Shown piece after piece: positions 1 to 5,627 of a stretch of 21,072 nt of DNA (positions are counted from its first letter, which is position 1; every line of letters begins with the position of its first letter). Where the stretch lies: assembly GCA_020351895.1 (NCBI GenBank), contig CP070672.1, forward strand, positions 633,526 to 654,597. Reading direction: 5' to 3'. The notes under the pieces were generated by a model that saw nothing but the letters and a program-made list of their open reading frames with translations, did not search any database and was not told where the DNA came from. The translations under genes and the position numbers were made by a program. This stretch comes from Thermoplasmata archaeon (GTDB lineage: Archaea; Thermoplasmatota; Thermoplasmata; GCA-020350865).

Positions 1-654
1 AGTCTGTTCATATACAATAATATTCCCCGAACTTGAATTCGTTGCACCATCATTGTCGGTTACTGTCAACGTTATCGAATATGTCCCTGGAGATGTATAG
101 TAATGATTTGTGAAAATTCCTGTTGAGTTGGTCTCATCCCCGAAATCCCAGATATACATCACTATTATTCCATCCGAATCGGTTGATGATGATCCATCAC
201 AATTGATGTGTTCATACATGTCTGTTGACGTCCCGCTTAAAAAGATGGATGCAATAGGGGGAATGTTCTCAGGTATAACCTTTTCTGTCACATTAATGAT
301 GGTTGTGTCAGAAGCAATTTCTCCATCATTATCCACCACAGTCAAGGTCACAGTATAGGTATTGGCTGTGGAAAAAGCATGATTTGAATACATGCCACTA
401 TCCTTTCCGCCATCACCAAAATCCCAGGTGTACTCCACAATAACTCCATCCGTGTCTGTGGATTCCGAAGCATCGAACAATAGACCTGTTATTTCCTCTA
501 CTGTCGAATTGCTAACTGTAATAACAGCAGTTGGAGCCTCATTTTCCGGCTCTTCTTCATCTTCCCCGGGCACCGTAACTGCGAATATAGCCAGAATCAG
601 GGCCACAACCGCAATTATCAGAGTCACAATTTGTATTAGATTGTCCCTTTCCAT
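1..654 (-). CDS. PKD-domain membrane-anchored surface protein (N-terminal part, runs off the left edge)
   Basis: An open frame of 218 codons begins at ATG 654-652 and has no stop before the window edge, so only the N-terminal part is present. The start is preceded by GGTGAT, a good archaeal Shine-Dalgarno site. Residues 6-28 form a hydrophobic segment (uncleaved anchor or signal peptide), followed by an acidic linker. Two PKD (polycystic kidney disease) beta-sandwich domains follow at about 40-124 and 130-216, each with the family hallmark WDFGD (near 77 and 169), a TYTVTLTV/TYSITLTV strand and a DNDG turn. PKD domains are extracellular adhesion or spacer modules in archaeal S-layer and surface proteins. 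The ligand cannot be told. The gene lies downstream of the pilin on the same strand but is separated from it by a terminator-like hairpin, so it is probably transcribed on its own. Confidence 0.85.
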   Translation of the reverse strand, partial: MERDNLIQIVTLIIAVVALILAIFAVTVPGEDEEEPENEAPTAVITVSNSTVEEITGLLFDASESTDTDGVIVEYTWDFGDGGKDSGMYSNHAFSTANTYTVTLTVVDNDGEIASDTTIINVTEKVIPENIPPIASIFLSGTSTDMYEHINCDGSSSTDSDGIIVMYIWDFGDETNSTGIFTNHYYTSPGTYSITLTVTDNDGATNSSSGNIIVYEQT

Positions 655-769
655 ATCTATCACCCATACAACCCAAACAAACGCGGATTGTTAATTTTTC
701 GTAAGTTGTGCTACAATATATTATTTGTGGTGTATTGTTTTGTAAATGGGCATTAAAATAGAAAAAGAC

Positions 770-812
770 CCAAAGGGAATAAAAAAATAAAAAGAGAGGG
801 AGAAATCTCCCT
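770..812 (-). terminator. Hairpin plus T-run terminator of the pilin gene
   Basis: On the minus strand a 7-bp stem (AGGGAGA and TCTCCCT, positions 797-812, 2-nt nominal loop) overlaps the pilin stop codon and is followed by CTCTTTTTATTTTTTTATT. A stem followed by a T-run just after a stop codon fits transcription termination; T-runs alone terminate archaeal RNA polymerase. Confidence 0.6.
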
Positions 813-1314
813 AGTTTAATGTTTTTGTTGCGATGCTACCGCCTGTGGGTTCGTATACGAATTTAACTATGTCACCAGATTCCCCACCATGAATGACTAT
901 CATGTCAACTGCATTCAATTTGTCATCTTTGTTTATGTCCTTGTAGGTGAAGTTCAATCCACCTGAGATTTCCTTATGTTCTTCTTTATCTGGGTAAATA
1001 AGAAGAGTATCATCTCTGCTCTTGTCGTAAACACTTATTTCGATTTTCTTGAGGTTTACTGAGCCCTGGAATTCTCCAATATATTTTCCAGGATCGTCTC
1101 TATCTTCCTCGAACTGCACACTATGTATAGGTGTAACTTCGGTGTCTGGTAAAAGGACAGATACTATCGTATACAACACAGCCGCTAAAACCACAGTTAT
1201 AGCTACCATTAAAATGACCGCTATAACCGGAGACACGCCCCTCTCATCAAAGATTTTTCTTTGGGGGTATAGCCTGCCCGGGTGGACAGGTCTTTCTTTT
1301 ATGGGTTTTTTCAT
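811..1314 (-). CDS. Archaeal type IV pilin-like protein (DUF1628-type N-terminus)
   Basis: This 167-residue protein has a basic N-terminal leader and then the class III signal/pilin core RGVSPVIAVILMVAITVVL at 25-43, continuing to about 54. The SPVI-VILMVAIT pattern is the hallmark of the archaeal type IV pilin N-terminal domain, which a PibD/EppA-type prepilin peptidase processes and which packs into the filament core. The rest (55-167) is a soluble beta-rich head. Residues 116-127 (DINKDDKLNAVD) match an EF-hand or dockerin-type calcium loop with acidic/polar residues at positions 1, 3, 5, 9 and 12. The ATG at 1314 is supported by GGAGG 8 nt upstream. No pilus assembly ATPase is in the window, so this may be a stand-alone pilin-like surface protein assembled by machinery encoded elsewhere. 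Confidence 0.85.
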   Translation of the reverse strand: MKKPIKERPVHPGRLYPQRKIFDERGVSPVIAVILMVAITVVLAAVLYTIVSVLLPDTEVTPIHSVQFEEDRDDPGKYIGEFQGSVNLKKIEISVYDKSRDDTLLIYPDKEEHKEISGGLNFTYKDINKDDKLNAVDMIVIHGGESGDIVKFVYEPTGGSIATKTLN

Positions 1315-1322
1315 GGTTTGGT

Positions 1323-1380
1323 CCTCCGTAGGTTTCCCTACAAAATTAAATATGAGTATCCGTGCTAATAAATATCACGG
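1323..1380 (-). promoter_or_regulatory. Promoter and leader of the pilin gene
   Basis: Reading the minus strand, an AT-rich TATA-like box (GATATTTATTAG, 1365-1376) is flanked by the inverted repeat CCGTG/CACGG (1360-1364 and 1376-1380). A start of transcription near 1345 would give a leader of about 30 nt. That leader holds a 5-bp hairpin capped by a GAAA tetraloop (1328-1341) which directly abuts the GGAGG ribosome-binding site (1323-1327). The elements are seen in the sequence; the regulatory role is inferred. Confidence 0.45.
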
Positions 1381-1440
1381 TATTGTTCGGTGAGTGGCGA
1401 ACAAAAATAAGTTTTTTCAATCTACCCACCACCTTTACCA

Positions 1441-1504
1441 CCTCCTCCCACCCGAGAAATCTCATCTCATCCCTCCTCCAATAAATACCCCCTCCTCCCA
1501 CCCA
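1441..1504. repeat. Repeated C-rich (minus strand G-rich) tract, possible G-quadruplex
   Basis: CCTCCTCCCACCC occurs twice, at 1441-1453 and 1491-1503, with a related CCCTCCTCC at 1471-1479. On the minus strand this gives many closely spaced runs of two to five G, with another GGTGGTGGG just beyond. The tract lies between the 90-residue gene and the pilin, upstream of the pilin promoter. It is outside any coding frame I consider real. Confidence 0.5.
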
Positions 1505-1517
1505 AAATTAATTAAGA

Positions 1518-1551
1518 TAAAAAGGAACAGAAAAAATCGGAATAAAAAAAT
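1518..1551 (-). terminator. T-rich terminator after the 90-residue gene
   Basis: On the minus strand the stop codon at 1567-1569 is followed within 20-50 nt by three T-runs (ATTTTTTTATT, ATTTTTT and CCTTTTTATC). Oligo-T tracts are the main intrinsic termination signal in archaea. No strong stem is seen. Confidence 0.45.
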
Positions 1552-1566
1552 CCTGCTCAATCACAA

Positions 1567-1839
1567 TTATATGAGAGCCTGCTCATCGAAATACTCTGGA
1601 GCGTATTTACGAAGTTCCTTTACCATAATCTGGTGGACCATCTTCATACCTTCAGGGCCCAGGAACATCTCCAAAGCCTCTTTCATCTTCTCAATAAACT
1701 CCTCCGCTTGTTGAGGGGTAAGGTTCTCCTCAGTAGCCCCTACTTCCTGAAGTTGTTTTATTATTATTCCCGGCAGTACAATAGGTGCTATGGGGTCGAG
1801 CCTTTGCTGGATGCTTTGAACAAATTCCTTGGAATTCAT
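1567..1839 (-). CDS. Small helical protein of unknown function (90 aa)
   Basis: I do not recognise a named family. The protein is soluble and predicted all-helical, with a hydrophobic first part (DPIAPIVLPGIIIKQL, 15-30) and a charged amphipathic second half (41-83). The start ATG at 1839 is preceded by TGAGG that overlaps the stop codon of the upstream membrane-protein gene; the two genes are only 9 bp apart, so they are clearly one transcript. The pattern PGIIIKQL-x(9)-NLT resembles the C-terminal extensions of the two small GTPases at 18355-20091 (AIIRAQF and PVLRKQF, each followed by P-S/T), suggesting a shared helical module. That similarity is by eye only. Confidence 0.75.
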   Translation of the reverse strand: MNSKEFVQSIQQRLDPIAPIVLPGIIIKQLQEVGATEENLTPQQAEEFIEKMKEALEMFLGPEGMKMVHQIMVKELRKYAPEYFDEQALI

Positions 1840-1848
1840 TTGTGCGCC

Positions 1849-2175
1849 TCATACAGAGAACTTCTTAAGATGCTCTAAATGCTCCACCACTTTCTTGAAT
1901 ATCATGAAGAAACAAAATCCTAAACCAAAGGCGATAATCGCTCCAGCAGCATTGAATATCCACGAATCACCTAAGGCGCCGATGAACCTGAGCCCGTAAC
2001 TAAAAAGATAAAGAACTGAGGCGATCAAAAGGTATGTTACCGTGACCTCCACCATTCCTCCCCCGGTCAGTTTTAAAGCCTCTCTGCCCTTAGTCAATCC
2101 CATGAAGACGGCAAAAAGTGCGCAGAATACACCAAATAGCTCAAGAACAGACAAAACTATCGAAATCAAATTCAT
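1849..2175 (-). CDS. Small integral membrane protein (108 aa)
   Basis: No family is recognised. Three hydrophobic helices are visible at about 4-27, 44-66 and 72-95, with a short basic and glycine-rich loop (28-42) after the first and a charged, histidine-containing C-terminal tail (96-108). The ATG at 2175 is preceded by GGTGGT three bases upstream and by a TATA box at 2205-2220, so this gene is the first of a two-gene unit with the 90-residue protein. Its promoter is divergent from srp54. The pairing of a small membrane protein with a small soluble helical protein suggests that the second binds the first at the membrane, but this is inference. Confidence 0.75.
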   Translation of the reverse strand: MNLISIVLSVLELFGVFCALFAVFMGLTKGREALKLTGGGMVEVTVTYLLIASVLYLFSYGLRFIGALGDSWIFNAAGAIIAFGLGFCFFMIFKKVVEHLEHLKKFSV

Positions 2176-2204
2176 CTAACCACCAGAAAAAAATAAACAC
2201 ATGG

Positions 2205-2220
2205 AATATTTATTTATATT
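2205..2220 (-). promoter_or_regulatory. TATA box for the two-gene membrane-protein unit
   Basis: The minus strand reads AATATAAATAAATATT, centred about 38 bp from the ATG at 2175. Archaeal transcription starts about 26 bp past the box centre, which would give a leader of roughly 10 nt that still contains the GGTGGT ribosome-binding site. Confidence 0.55.
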
Positions 2221-2240
2221 GTTCTCATTATCTGATTCTG

Positions 2241-2277
2241 AATAATTGAAGTTCTGAACTTCTTCCATGAATAATTG
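2241..2277. promoter_or_regulatory. Operator-like palindrome between direct repeats
   Basis: GAAGTTC-T-GAACTTC (2248-2262) is a perfect 7-1-7 palindrome. The octamer AATAATTG occurs on either side at 2241-2248 and 2270-2277, 29 bp apart, about three helical turns. It lies between the divergent TATA boxes of the membrane-protein unit and srp54. The arrangement suits a dimeric DNA-binding protein; no regulator can be named. Confidence 0.4.
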
Positions 2278-2299
2278 CCCATTGTAGGAAAATCCACAA

Positions 2300-2310
2300 C
2301 CTTAATAAAC
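2300..2310 (+). promoter_or_regulatory. TATA-like box of srp54
   Basis: CCTTAATAAAC lies about 40 bp before the srp54 ATG at 2347. A transcription start near 2330 would leave a short leader. No clear Shine-Dalgarno site precedes the ATG. Confidence 0.4.
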
Positions 2311-2346
2311 CCTGACTCTCTTATGATTTGCGAGAACTGATGACCT

Positions 2347-3690
2347 ATGGTATTGGAAGGTTTGGGCGACTCATTGAAAACAACTCTGAGAAAGATAGCA
2401 AATGCTCCACATATAGATAAAGAACTGATCAAAGCGGTTGTGAAGGATATTCAGAGAGCCTTGTTGCAGGCTGATGTCAATGTCAAGCTCGTGCTTAATC
2501 TGACAAAGGGGGTAGAGAAAAGAGCCTTGACAGAAAAGCCTCCCGCAGGTATGAGCTCAAGGGAGCATGTAATTCGAATCATCTATGAAGAGTTGGTGAA
2601 CATACTTGGGGAAACCAAGGATGTGGAACTGAAAAAACAGATCATACTCATGGTTGGTTTGTACGGCCAAGGTAAGACCACAACTTCCGGCAAGTTGGCA
2701 AGATTCTTTCAAAAAAAGGGTCTAAAGCCAGCTTTGCTCGCAGGGGACACCCATAGGCCAGCAGCTTATGATCAGCTAAAACAGCTCGCTGAATCCATAA
2801 GTGTTCCATTTTACGGCGAGCCAAAGGAGAAGAAGGCAGTGAAAGTTGTTAAAAACGGTTTGAAAGAGCTTTCGGATAATGATGTTATCATCGTGGATAC
2901 TTCAGGTAGGCATTCTCTAGAGGACGACCTGATAAAGGAGATCAAGGCCATAGGAAAGGTCACAGCAGCCACTGAGGTCTTTCTGATTCTTGATGGTGCA
3001 ATAGGCCAGCAGGCCGGGCCCCAGGCAAAGGCATTTCATGAAGCCGTCAAGATTACTGGGGTAGTTATAACTAAATTGGACGGCACTGCAAAGGGTGGAG
3101 GAGCTTTAAGTGCAGTCTCTGAGACTGAGGCACCCATTGTTTTCATTGGTACGGGAGAGCATATAAACGATTTAGAGAAATTTGAGCCTCCAAGGTTCAT
3201 ATCCCGTCTTTTAGGTATGGGCGACATACAGTCACTCCTTGAAAAGGCCCAGGAGGTCATGGACAAGGATGTGGCTGAGGAAACAGCAAGAAAGATGCTC
3301 TCTGGCAAGTTCACATTGGTTGAGATGAGGGAACAGCTGGATATGGTTTCTGGGATGGGGCCCTTAAAAAAGGTCCTGAGCATGCTTCCAATGATGCCGG
3401 GCATGCCTGATAAGATCCCAGATATGGAGATGTACCAAACCCAGGATAGGCTGGAGAAATTCAAGGTCATTTTGGACAGCATGACAGAAGAGGAGATGCT
3501 CAATCCAAAGCTCATAAAGTCCTCTAGGATATCGAGAATCGCAAGAGGCAGCGGATGCGAACCCAAGGATGTTAAGGAACTTTTGAAGTACTACAATCAG
3601 ACAAGGAAGATGCTCAAGGGTTTCTCATCCAACAGGAAGATGAGGAAGGCCTTGATGAAACAGTTGAAATTCAGTGACATGGGAATGTAG
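2347..3690 (+). CDS. srp54: Signal recognition particle 54 kDa GTPase SRP54
   Basis: SRP54 binds 7S RNA and the signal sequences of nascent membrane and secreted proteins, and docks on the receptor FtsY through paired GTPase domains. The 447-residue length is standard for archaea. The N domain (about 1-90) opens with the typical MVLE-LG-SL-LRKI pattern. The G domain (about 95-295) shows the P-loop [10 protein letters not shown] (104-113), [11 protein letters not shown] (134-144), DTSGR (184-188, usually DTAGR) and TKLDG (242-246). The methionine-rich M domain (about 300-447) has the flexible finger near 333-363, rich in M, G and P, and the [14 protein letters not shown] RNA-binding helix around 392-403. 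The Y at P-loop position 106, where Q is more usual, and the S in DTSGR are mild variants. trmY follows after 30 bp on the same strand, probably cotranscribed. Confidence 0.96.
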   Translation: MVLEGLGDSLKTTLRKIANAPHIDKELIKAVVKDIQRALLQADVNVKLVLNLTKGVEKRALTEKPPAGMSSREHVIRIIYEELVNILGETKDVELKKQIILMVGLYGQGKTTTSGKLARFFQKKGLKPALLAGDTHRPAAYDQLKQLAESISVPFYGEPKEKKAVKVVKNGLKELSDNDVIIVDTSGRHSLEDDLIKEIKAIGKVTAATEVFLILDGAIGQQAGPQAKAFHEAVKITGVVITKLDGTAKGGGALSAVSETEAPIVFIGTGEHINDLEKFEPPRFISRLLGMGDIQSLLEKAQEVMDKDVAEETARKMLSGKFTLVEMREQLDMVSGMGPLKKVLSMLPMMPGMPDKIPDMEMYQTQDRLEKFKVILDSMTEEEMLNPKLIKSSRISRIARGSGCEPKDVKELLKYYNQTRKMLKGFSSNRKMRKALMKQLKFSDMGM

Positions 3691-3720
3691 TATCACATCT
3701 TAAGCATGGTTGGAATCTGA

Positions 3721-4317
3721 ATGCGAAGATTTGTGGTAATAGGGCATGGAGCTATCACCTCCTCGGAATTCAACCTAAACGATCTTTGCGGCTCCACAGG
3801 CAGATTGGATGTGCTTTTAAGGTGTATAAATTCGACTTTTTTTCTTTCACACGATCTAAGAAGAGATGTTGAGCTGTATCTGGTTCTCCAGGGGGAGCCG
3901 AATCCTCCAAAGACAATAAGATTGGTAGGAAATGAGCTTAAATATCTTAATCCCGATGAACGAAGTACAGCAGCCTTAATCAGAAATGCCCTTATGAAGA
4001 AACTGGAAGAAAAGGAGGAGTTCTCCACCCCAGGTATTTACATTTCAAGAGCCAGTTTTGAGGAGGTCCTGAAAAATCTGGCAAATATTTCAAAGTTAAT
4101 GTACCTGAAAGAGGATGGTAAGGTATTAGAACCGAAGGAGATAAAACAGGATTGTACCTTTATATTGAGCGATGATAAAGACATGAAGGATGAAGAGGAA
4201 ACAATAATACAAAAATACGAGCCTGATATAGTAAGTCTAGGTTCTATCAGCTATCATTCGGATCATTGCATTATCATGATTAATTGGATGCTGGATGACG
4301 AATCTGAATCGATATAA
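3721..4317 (+). CDS. trmY: tRNA (pseudouridine54-N1)-methyltransferase TrmY
   Basis: TrmY is a SPOUT-class, AdoMet-dependent enzyme that methylates N1 of pseudouridine 54 in the T-loop of archaeal tRNAs, giving m1-psi in place of bacterial-type ribothymidine. The 198-residue length matches the family. Recognisable signatures are FNLNDLCGSTGRLD (17-30), CINSTFFLSH-RRDVE (35-51), LNPDERSTAALI (76-87), LSDDKDM (149-155) and the C-terminal knot segment SLGSISYHSDHCI (172-184) with the family cysteine at 183. The ATG at 3721 follows directly on an in-frame TGA (3718-3720), so no longer start is possible. It follows srp54 by 30 bp and likely shares its message; the link is probably only transcriptional. 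Confidence 0.95.
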   Translation: MRRFVVIGHGAITSSEFNLNDLCGSTGRLDVLLRCINSTFFLSHDLRRDVELYLVLQGEPNPPKTIRLVGNELKYLNPDERSTAALIRNALMKKLEEKEEFSTPGIYISRASFEEVLKNLANISKLMYLKEDGKVLEPKEIKQDCTFILSDDKDMKDEEETIIQKYEPDIVSLGSISYHSDHCIIMINWMLDDESESI

Positions 4318-4447
4318 ACCTGGGTATATTTAATAGGTCAATATATTTTAAATAACGTGAACCGTAGGAAATCTTGCCCTGTTTTAGAGTAAAAAGAGAG
4401 GATTACCTATTTAAGCAGAAATCAGAAAAAGATGCATATCCTTAAGA

Positions 4448-4573
4448 TCACTCGACTGGGTAGTACAATGCATCCAATGTAAGAAAGCTTCTTGCGAATA
4501 GGTTAGACATCTCGGCATCGTCTCTCTCAAGGAATAGAAGAAGTCCCCTTGTCACAGCAAGCATGAAGTCCAT
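4448..4573 (-). CDS. Probable small protein (41 aa), unknown function
   Basis: ATG at 4573-4571 opens 41 codons ending in TGA at 4450-4448. The start is preceded by AAGGAGATTGAT (core GGAGAT about 10 nt upstream), which is a good match to the archaeal Shine-Dalgarno sequence, and an in-frame TAA sits immediately before the ATG, so the frame begins here. The product starts MDFMLAVTRGLLLFLERDD and ends LTLDALYYPVE. It has a hydrophobic first third, an acidic middle and an aromatic end, with natural-looking composition for a short helical protein. The family is unknown. It lies convergent with trmY and divergent from the regulator gene. A remnant of a longer gene is possible, but the intact start signal argues for a real small gene. 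Confidence 0.5.
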   Translation of the reverse strand: MDFMLAVTRGLLLFLERDDAEMSNLFARSFLTLDALYYPVE

Positions 4574-4690
4574 TTAATATCAATCTCCTTACTCTCTCTT
4601 TCGATTTAAGGTCTCAGCACGCCCAATTTCAGTTTATGCTAGTTCTGGTATTTTTAATTACCGTAATAATTAACACAATTCCAACCGTTA

Positions 4691-4724
4691 AAGATATATA
4701 ATTTAGCATCGATACATATAAATT
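4691..4724 (+). promoter_or_regulatory. TATA-like boxes upstream of the FilR1-like regulator
   Basis: Two AT-rich boxes, AAGATATATAATTT (4691-4704) and CATATAAATT (4715-4724), lie upstream of the regulator. The second would start transcription near 4745, giving a leader of about 90 nt to the ATG at 4834 or 20 nt to the alternative GTG at 4765. Confidence 0.4.
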
Positions 4725-4833
4725 AGTAATCGTGTAATTAAAGGCTCTCACAGGGCCGATTTAAGTGGGAGAGAGTATTGCTGAATTCGACGAAAATCCT
4801 GAAATTGAAGGGGGAAAAAATTGGAGGCCTGAA

Positions 4834-5568
4834 ATGGATGATCATGAATTGATGTTCGAGTTATCGCATTCTGGAAGGTTGGAAGCATTATATTTACTTA
4901 GCAAGGAACCACAACGGCTTACAGATATTTCCAAGGCACTAGGTCTTACTTCAGCGGAGATATCAAGACATCTTGGAAGGCTTTCAAAGGCCCAACTCAT
5001 CACAAAAGATGGAAAAGGACAATACAGCCTGACGCTTTTTGGGAAAATCATTCTTCAGGAATTATCGAATCTGAAGTTTGTTACAAAAAACAATCAATAC
5101 TTTTCTACACATGATTTTTCAGCAATTCCAAATGAAATTTGCTGGCTTAACGCCATGTCCAACTGCAAGTTGGTAAAGGGTACATTGGAAATCATGTCAA
5201 TGGTTGAGGATTTGAGTAAAAATGCAAACAAGCATGTTTATTTAATATCTGAACAACCCATGAGGACAATGGTGGATATCAATCTCAAAAGAGCGAAAAA
5301 AGGGATAGTCTTCCGGCTAATCTATCCAAAAGGAGTCGATGTGCCTGGTGAATATCGTAAAAAGAAAGGGATTCCAATTGAGGTTGGACTGGTGGATGAA
5401 GTTCTGTTTGGTATGAAATTGAATGAGAAATCCGGAGGTATTGTGGTTCCAGATCTAAACGGTAAAATCGATTATGGATTTGCATTGGTTGGTATTAATC
5501 CTCAATTCCTAGTATGGTTGAACATCTTGTTTGACAATTTTTGGCAGAAAGCTGAGTTGGCTTTTTAA
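4834..5568 (+). CDS. FilR1-like (DUF1724) winged helix-turn-helix transcriptional regulator
   Basis: This is an archaeal transcription factor of about 244 residues. The N-terminal winged helix (first ~75 residues) shows HSGRLEALYLLSKEP, then LTDISKALGLTSAEISRHL as helix-turn-helix, and a wing with KDGKGQYSLTLFGK, the ArsR/MarR-like pattern of archaeal regulators. The C-terminal ~140 residues match the FilR1/DUF1724 effector domain, including VYLISEQPMRTM and the final DYGFALVGINPQFLVWLNILFD segment. Such proteins regulate methanogenesis or filament genes in some methanogens; the target here is unknown. I choose ATG 4834 because GGAGG sits 6 nt upstream (4823-4827). A GTG at 4765 would add 23 acidic residues and has no ribosome-binding site. 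The gene is convergent with the 372-residue gene. Confidence 0.85.
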   Translation: MDDHELMFELSHSGRLEALYLLSKEPQRLTDISKALGLTSAEISRHLGRLSKAQLITKDGKGQYSLTLFGKIILQELSNLKFVTKNNQYFSTHDFSAIPNEICWLNAMSNCKLVKGTLEIMSMVEDLSKNANKHVYLISEQPMRTMVDINLKRAKKGIVFRLIYPKGVDVPGEYRKKKGIPIEVGLVDEVLFGMKLNEKSGGIVVPDLNGKIDYGFALVGINPQFLVWLNILFDNFWQKAELAF

Positions 5569-5627
5569 GAATGGAATGTTTTGGTGGTAAAAACTGTTTT
5601 GACAGACCTTTATTTCCATTCTAAAAG
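5561..5627. terminator. Inverted repeat over the ends of two convergent genes
   Basis: CTTTT-TA-AGAATGGAA (5561-5576) pairs with TTCCATTCT-AAAAG (5614-5627) as a 9-bp plus 5-bp stem with a 2-nt bulge. It includes the last codons of the regulator and of the 372-residue gene. In either direction it would fold in the RNA near a T-run, so it may serve as a shared bidirectional terminator or 3'-end stabiliser. Confidence 0.5.

Larger units (their letters stand above)
4318..4764. other. Intergenic stretch with one small minus-strand ORF and regulator promoter
   Basis: This stretch between trmY and the FilR1-like gene is AT-rich. It contains the 41-codon minus-strand ORF listed separately (4448-4573), AT-rich partial palindromes such as TTAATTACCGTAATAATTAA (about 4654-4673) and the TATA-like boxes of the regulator. 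I see no tRNA, structured RNA or transposon remnant. The part from 4318 to 4447 holds only AT-rich sequence after the trmY stop. Confidence 0.5.

Noticed and set aside
110..694. Two plus-strand frames opposite the PKD protein
   Set aside because: The minus strand reads through as two well-formed PKD domains with a good start; the plus-strand frames are Ser/Thr/Val-rich shadows.
1049..1393. 114-codon plus-strand frame opposite the pilin
   Set aside because: It is antisense to a clear pilin and its product has no protein-like pattern.
3036..3566. 176-codon minus-strand frame inside srp54
   Set aside because: It is antisense to the conserved G and M domains of SRP54, and its serine-rich, low-complexity product is typical of a shadow frame.
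3706..3720. Five-codon ATG-to-TGA frame directly before trmY, possible leader peptide
   Set aside because: It is too short to judge, has no ribosome-binding site of its own and may be chance; its main value is that its TGA fixes the trmY start.
4765..4833. GTG start giving 23 more residues on the FilR1-like regulator
   Set aside because: No ribosome-binding site precedes the GTG, while the ATG at 4834 has GGAGG at ideal spacing and starts just before the winged-helix domain; kept only as an alternative.
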